From assembly GCA_024196135.1 (NCBI GenBank), contig JAMQCK010001050.1, forward strand, positions 1 to 12,654: 12,654 nucleotides of DNA. The letters run 5' to 3'. Positions 9,475 through 12,654 of the stretch are shown here, in pieces. The notes under the pieces are model-generated. The model had not been told where the DNA came from and searched no databases. It saw only the letters and a list, made by a program, of their open reading frames with translations. Position numbers and translations under genes: made by a program. The stretch is from Pleurotus ostreatus/Saccharomyces cerevisiae fusant. Lineage: Eukaryota; Opisthokonta. Position 1 is the first letter of the stretch; every line of letters begins with the position of its first letter.

Positions 9475-9894
9475 GTCTGACGATGGTGAAGACGAAGGTG
9501 CAGGTCAGGAATAAGCGCTGCGCCGCGTCGTGGTGCGCACCTTTTTCCTAGTACAGCGGAGATAGCCGGATAGGTACAGGAATGGTGTGGGCGTCTAACG
9601 CACTTCTGGTCTCCCCAGTTCCATTCAATGCCCCACAGGTTGCGTAAAAAGCGAGGCGCCGCGAGAGGAGGTGGCATCCGGGGTGCATCTGTTCGGATGC
9701 CCGCGCCTGCGCAGTGCAGGGGTCTTCATTGCGCCTATCGGCAACCTTGGGATGCGGGGTGGGTAACGTACGTTTGGTACACACGATTCAGCCGCTCGAA
9801 TTTCGCTCTCGGTAACGCCGGCGATTGACCCCAGGTGCCTTGAAACCCACGACTGGCTAGCAACTTGAACGCAATTTGCATTGTCTGAGGGACA
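9475..9894. other. Upstream region of the helicase gene
   Basis: About 420 bases without a supported gene. It should contain the helicase promoter and leader. Visible structure: an 8-bp inverted repeat GGCATCCG/CGGATGCC at 9673-9680 and 9694-9701, a smaller CCTGC/GCAGG pair at 9706-9720, and the palindrome AACGTACGTT at 9765-9774. No clear TATA box. A 5' UTR intron cannot be excluded because CAG lies just before the ATG. Confidence 0.45.
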
Positions 9895-9897
9895 ATG
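9879..9897. repeat. Perfect 7-bp inverted repeat with 5-nt loop
   Basis: CATTGTC (9879-9885) is followed by TGAGG and then GACAATG (9891-9897). The right arm contains the ATG proposed as start of the candidate plus-strand gene. It is not followed by a T-run, so a terminator reading is not supported. Confidence 0.5.
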
Positions 9898-10409
9898 AGA
9901 AACCTAGAAAGAACCTCTGTGGGTCAGTGCAACGTAAGTTCTACTGCGGCGGCCAGAATTCAAGTACTCACCCCTTAAGCTCATGCAGGCCGTCTTCAAC
10001 TGCGCTGAGCACGCAATCATCGGTACGGGCTTTAGACTCGAGCAGGTCAAGGGTGCCGTGATGTCCTATCCGCCGACCAAGAAATATGAGTGGCCACGCA
10101 CAGTCGCTAGATACGGTAAGTATCGATGAAGTAGTCTGCCTATTCATACTCATGAGAGATGGCTACATGGCGGCCGCCAGAGGGGGTATCTCGATCCTTT
10201 CAGGGGAACAAGCTTTGCGCGCAGCTCTGAGGGTATGTGCAAGATATTCAATGGTTGGATTGGCGTATTATCATAGCAGTGAGGCCCTTTAGTCGCTATC
10301 TGAGCGTGAGGCAGATGCAGGAGCTGCACAATCGTCACTTTCCGGTGGCGGGCACGCGAGCACGATGACGGCAATCGCCGCATTGGTGCATTTCGGGACT
10401 TGCCGATAA
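9895..10409 (+). CDS. Candidate four-exon gene of unknown function (weak)
   Basis: Possible exons 9895-9933, 9980-10115, 10204-10232 and 10293-10409 join in phase to about 106 aa. Support: GTAAGT donors at 9934 and 10116, a GTATGT donor at 10233, acceptors AAG, CAG and TAG, introns of 46, 88 and 60 nt, and GC-biased third positions in exon 2, which reads AVFNCAEHAIIGTGFRLEQ and continues to KKYEWPRTVARY. Exon 4 is the weakest part: ordinary codon bias and a poor branch site. The stop TAA ends one base before the gene B stop codon, so the two would converge with abutting ends. I recognise no family. Alternatives: a decayed gene fragment of which only exon 2 is genuine, or a chance frame. A minus-strand frame over 9968-10153 is less convincing in codon use. 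Confidence 0.32.
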
Positions 10410-10901
10410 CTAGGTTGATCTCAAAAGGTCCAGTTCGTCGTCAGACTCCCCCGCCATAAGAAGTCGAAGTCCCTCCGGCTTCGGAACCTCCACCACCTCG
10501 AAAACCTTCTGCTCCAACCCAACACCCCTTTGCCACCAACTCCAGCCCACCTCGCTCGAGATGCCTAACCCCTCGTCTCCCATATGATGATGCATCCGAA
10601 GCAGCACCGCCTGCAGTACGGGATTGAACGAGCGGTACACGGACTTGCAGCAGTCAGATCTCTTCCGGTTACGCTCCAAGATTACATTCTCCGCCCACGC
10701 CTCAACAGCGTCGTTGATCATGACATAGTCCTCCTCGAAGCGGACAACGACGCTAGGCTCCTTCCGCCCCTTGTGAAAGCCCATGCTCTCGGGATGCGCG
10801 TTGACGTAGTCGACGATGCGGTGGATGTCGCCAACGACGTCGTTCCAGACGCTCGTCCACTTCTCGCCATCCTTGATAGTCCAATAGTGCGTGTCGCCCA
10901 T
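10410..10901 (-). CDS. Gene B: small protein of unknown function, paralogue of gene A
   Basis: Intron-free frame of 163 codons plus stop, beginning MGDTHYWTIKDGEKWTSVW. It aligns with gene A from the first Met to the shared KPE near position 146, then has its own acidic tail (AGESDDELDLL). By eye about 90% of the first 42 residues match and roughly 70% of the second half. Conserved Trp, His and paired Cys residues suggest a folded soluble domain, but I do not know the family. The leader just upstream of the ATG (TGCGAGACTCGTGT on the plus strand) is shared with gene A, which fixes the start. It lies head to head with the TMEM16 gene and tail to tail with the weak candidate gene. Confidence 0.85.
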   Translation of the reverse strand: MGDTHYWTIKDGEKWTSVWNDVVGDIHRIVDYVNAHPESMGFHKGRKEPSVVVRFEEDYVMINDAVEAWAENVILERNRKRSDCCKSVYRSFNPVLQAVLLRMHHHMGDEGLGISSEVGWSWWQRGVGLEQKVFEVVEVPKPEGLRLLMAGESDDELDLLRST

Positions 10902-10999
10902 GGTTTGCGAGACTCGTGTGACGTCCAGGGAGATGGCGGGTTTGGTGCGAGGAAGGGAGGACCGGCTTGAAAGTGCCGCTGCCTACGATTTTGTGCAAA

Positions 11000-11067
11000 C
11001 TAGATATAGGGCTGTAAGGTCGTGCTCATTTACGTTTGCGCCTTCGCACTTGCACCGATTTACGTCC
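11000..11067 (-). promoter_or_regulatory. Gene B promoter: TATA element plus twin TTTACGT motifs
   Basis: CTAGATATAGGGC at 11000-11012 is identical to the gene A element and lies the same 99 nt from the start codon. TTTACGT motifs follow at 11029-11035 and 11059-11065, again exactly 30 bp apart, with a GCACTTG between them as in gene A. Here the pair is only 29 nt from the TATA element, against 121 nt for gene A. Confidence 0.6.
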
Positions 11068-11535
11068 AGCTCGAGGACACAGGGTCTTGAGGCTAGCGAG
11101 TCAGTGGGTTTTACAGTTGAGACATCAGCAGATAATACCGGGATGCTCGTGTTTAGACTGCTTTCCTGTCGTCGATGAGCGACTCGAACCGGAAAGGCAC
11201 TTTGAAGTCCAAGGAGCCTGAGGCTAAGCCAAGGTCGTTCCATCAAGTTCACTGCGGCTGATCAAAAACGCATAGACGAGTGCCAGAGCAAGCAATGCAG
11301 TAGTCGGAGGGTGCATTTGCGAGCGGCCAGCTGCATCGAGGCATCAACAATGACCATTCGAACACGAGTTGATGTTGATGCCGGCGTTTGCCGGTGCATA
11401 AAGCTCCCATCGTCACTTGACGTTGACATCATGGGCCATGACATGGGGCGCGTTCTTGCCACTCGCGCCAGTGTCGCACAGTTCCTGACGCGCACCATCG
11501 CTGCTCTCCTCCCCCCACCATCTCCCACCAGAGTC
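11068..11535. other. Divergent intergenic region between gene B and the TMEM16 gene
   Basis: Outside the gene B promoter elements I see no RNA gene or repeat of note. The TMEM16 frame stays open upstream to an ATG at 11311, with further in-frame ATGs at 11350, 11431 and 11443. The sequence just before the chosen start at 11536 is pyrimidine-rich (CTCTCCTCCCCCCACCATC at 11506-11524), which resembles a fungal 5' leader. Confidence 0.5.
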
Positions 11536-12654
11536 ATGGCTCTGCAGGTCGACCTCGTCATCACCTTCAAGACATCTTCGAACGCGAAGAGGGTCACGAA
11601 GGAGGACGTCCGCCAAGCCGAGGAGCAGTACGCCCGCCTCATTAAAACCCTCAAGAAAGCTGGTCTCCTGGCTGTGGGGCGACGGGGAGAATCCCTGGGA
11701 GACCTCCTCGTCTTCGTGAAATGCCCGGAGCAACTACTCAATAGCTTGGTTCGACGTGAACGGTACGTAGTAGTGCTTCTGAGGTCACACGATCCGACTG
11801 ACTTCGACGATCAGGCATTCTGACTTCTTGTCCGGCCTGCCCACGAACCCGACTTCTGCCGCCAGCGACGCCAGCCACCTCTGCCCCGCCGACCGCATCC
11901 GCATCGTCCATGCCTACATCGCGTCTTCCCAAGTCGACGGCGGTCTCGGTATCAACCCTGGCGTGCCAGAATGGAGCAAAGTCGACTCTATCATGACCCT
12001 ACACGACCCTGAATTCAACGAGATGTGGATATCCTCCTGGACGAAGCAGAAGGTCGATGACGCGGCGATTGAGAGCTTGCGACAACAGGTGCGTCATGGC
12101 AGCTATCCTGCAGCACGTGGAGAGTGTTAACCATCATCCCATTGTTCAGTTCGGCGAGTCGGTCGCCTTGTATTTTGCTTTTCTGCAAGCCTATAGCCAT
12201 GCTCTGGTCCTCCCCGCTGCTCTAGGAGTGGCGTTTTTCTTCCTGGGCGAATCGTACTCCCCTATCTATTCCACTCTACTGCTTTTGTGGTCCATCGGAT
12301 TCGCAGAATGGTGGAGGGTGAAAGAGAGAATTATCTCCCTCCGCTTCGGCAGCCGAGGCTCCTTCCGCGTTGAACGGCGCCGCGCACAGTACAACCCCGG
12401 TTTCCCCTGGTGGAAGCGAGAGTTGAGGATCCTCGCCAGCATCCCCTTGATCACCCTTTACGCCTTCATCCTCGTCATCATCCTCACCGCCATCTTCGTC
12501 TTCGAGGCCTTTGTGACCCATCTGTACCAAGGTCCTGGTCAGAAGATCCTAGTACGTCTTCTTCATTCTCATGTATCGACACGCTAACTCACTCCCTGTG
12601 TATCAGTCGTTGAGCCCAACGATCCTCTTTGCCCTTCTGGTACCCACAATCATG
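11536..12654 (+). CDS. IST2: TMEM16/anoctamin family protein (Ist2-like), 5' part, runs off the right edge
   Basis: Exons 11536-11762, 11815-12088, 12150-12551 and 12607-12654 (incomplete) join in phase to 317 residues; introns are 52, 61 and 55 nt. The N-terminal ~165 residues form the soluble ferredoxin-like domain typical of fungal anoctamins (MALQVDLVITFKTSS, later LLAVGRRGE). Membrane spans follow at about 172-200, 205-222 and 262-290, separated by the basic segment RVERRRAQY and WWKRELR, then SLSPTILFALLVP. Known of the family: fungal TMEM16 proteins are calcium-activated lipid scramblases or, in yeast Ist2, ER-plasma membrane tethers. The calcium-binding residues lie on later helices outside the window, so scramblase activity cannot be judged. 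The start at 11536 was preferred because family members begin with this MxxQVDLV sequence and it has G at -3; longer in-frame starts exist. Confidence 0.93.

Noticed and set aside
9548..9784. Minus-strand open frame of 78 codons upstream of the helicase
   Set aside because: No codon bias, no family resemblance and no splice link to exon 1; probably chance.
9879..9897. Stem-loop considered as a terminator
   Set aside because: The arms are only 7 bp, there is no T-run, and intrinsic terminators do not operate in nuclear fungal genes.
1..12654. Transposon, integrated virus, CRISPR array, tRNA or rRNA
   Set aside because: I found no terminal repeats with target duplications, no polymerase, integrase or capsid-like frames, no regularly spaced repeats and no cloverleaf or rRNA sequence.

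Overview
The window looks like nuclear DNA of a basidiomycete fungus, probably an Agaricomycete. The protein-coding genes are cut by many introns of about 50 nt with GT..AG ends, several with a CTGAC-type branch site. Coding sequence is GC-rich at third positions. The deduced proteins (ribosomal eL43, a ZNFX1-family helicase, a fungal TMEM16/Ist2 protein) are eukaryotic. I see no bacterial, plasmid, CRISPR or recognisable transposon features.

Layout, left to right. (1) 1-257, minus strand: 5' part of the ribosomal protein eL43 gene, running off the left edge. (2) 558-998, minus: small intron-free gene 'A' of unknown function (146 aa), with its promoter at about 1097-1256. (3) 1467-9474, minus: one very large gene that I resolve into 23 exons, predicted 2291 aa. 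It encodes a ZNFX1/Hrr1-family protein: Gly/Arg-rich N-terminus, CCCH zinc finger, superfamily 1 (UPF1-like) helicase, NFX1-type Cys-rich repeats, a long region without recognised domains, and a C-terminal RZ-type zinc finger. (4) 9475-9894: upstream region with a few short inverted repeats. (5) 9895-10409, plus: weakly supported four-exon gene. (6) 10410-10901, minus: gene 'B', a paralogue of A (about three quarters identical) with the same promoter layout. (7) 10902-11535: divergent intergenic region. (8) 11536-12654, plus: 5' part of a TMEM16/anoctamin (Ist2-like) membrane protein, running off the right edge.

How it fits together. The large helicase belongs to a family tied to small-RNA silencing in fission yeast and worms and to antiviral RNA sensing in mammals; its RZ finger type is linked to ubiquitin ligase activity in RNF213/ZNFX1. 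It is bracketed by A and B, which share coding sequence, start-proximal leader, TATA element at the same distance, and a twin TTTACGT motif with the same 30-bp period. A local duplication around the helicase locus is therefore likely. Nothing in the sequence shows that A and B work with the helicase; that remains a hypothesis. eL43 and the TMEM16 gene look like ordinary neighbours.

Exon boundaries were assigned by eye from splice signals, reading-frame continuity and family motifs. All 22 helicase introns come out at 47-59 nt and every phase closes, which supports the model, but no transcript data were available.
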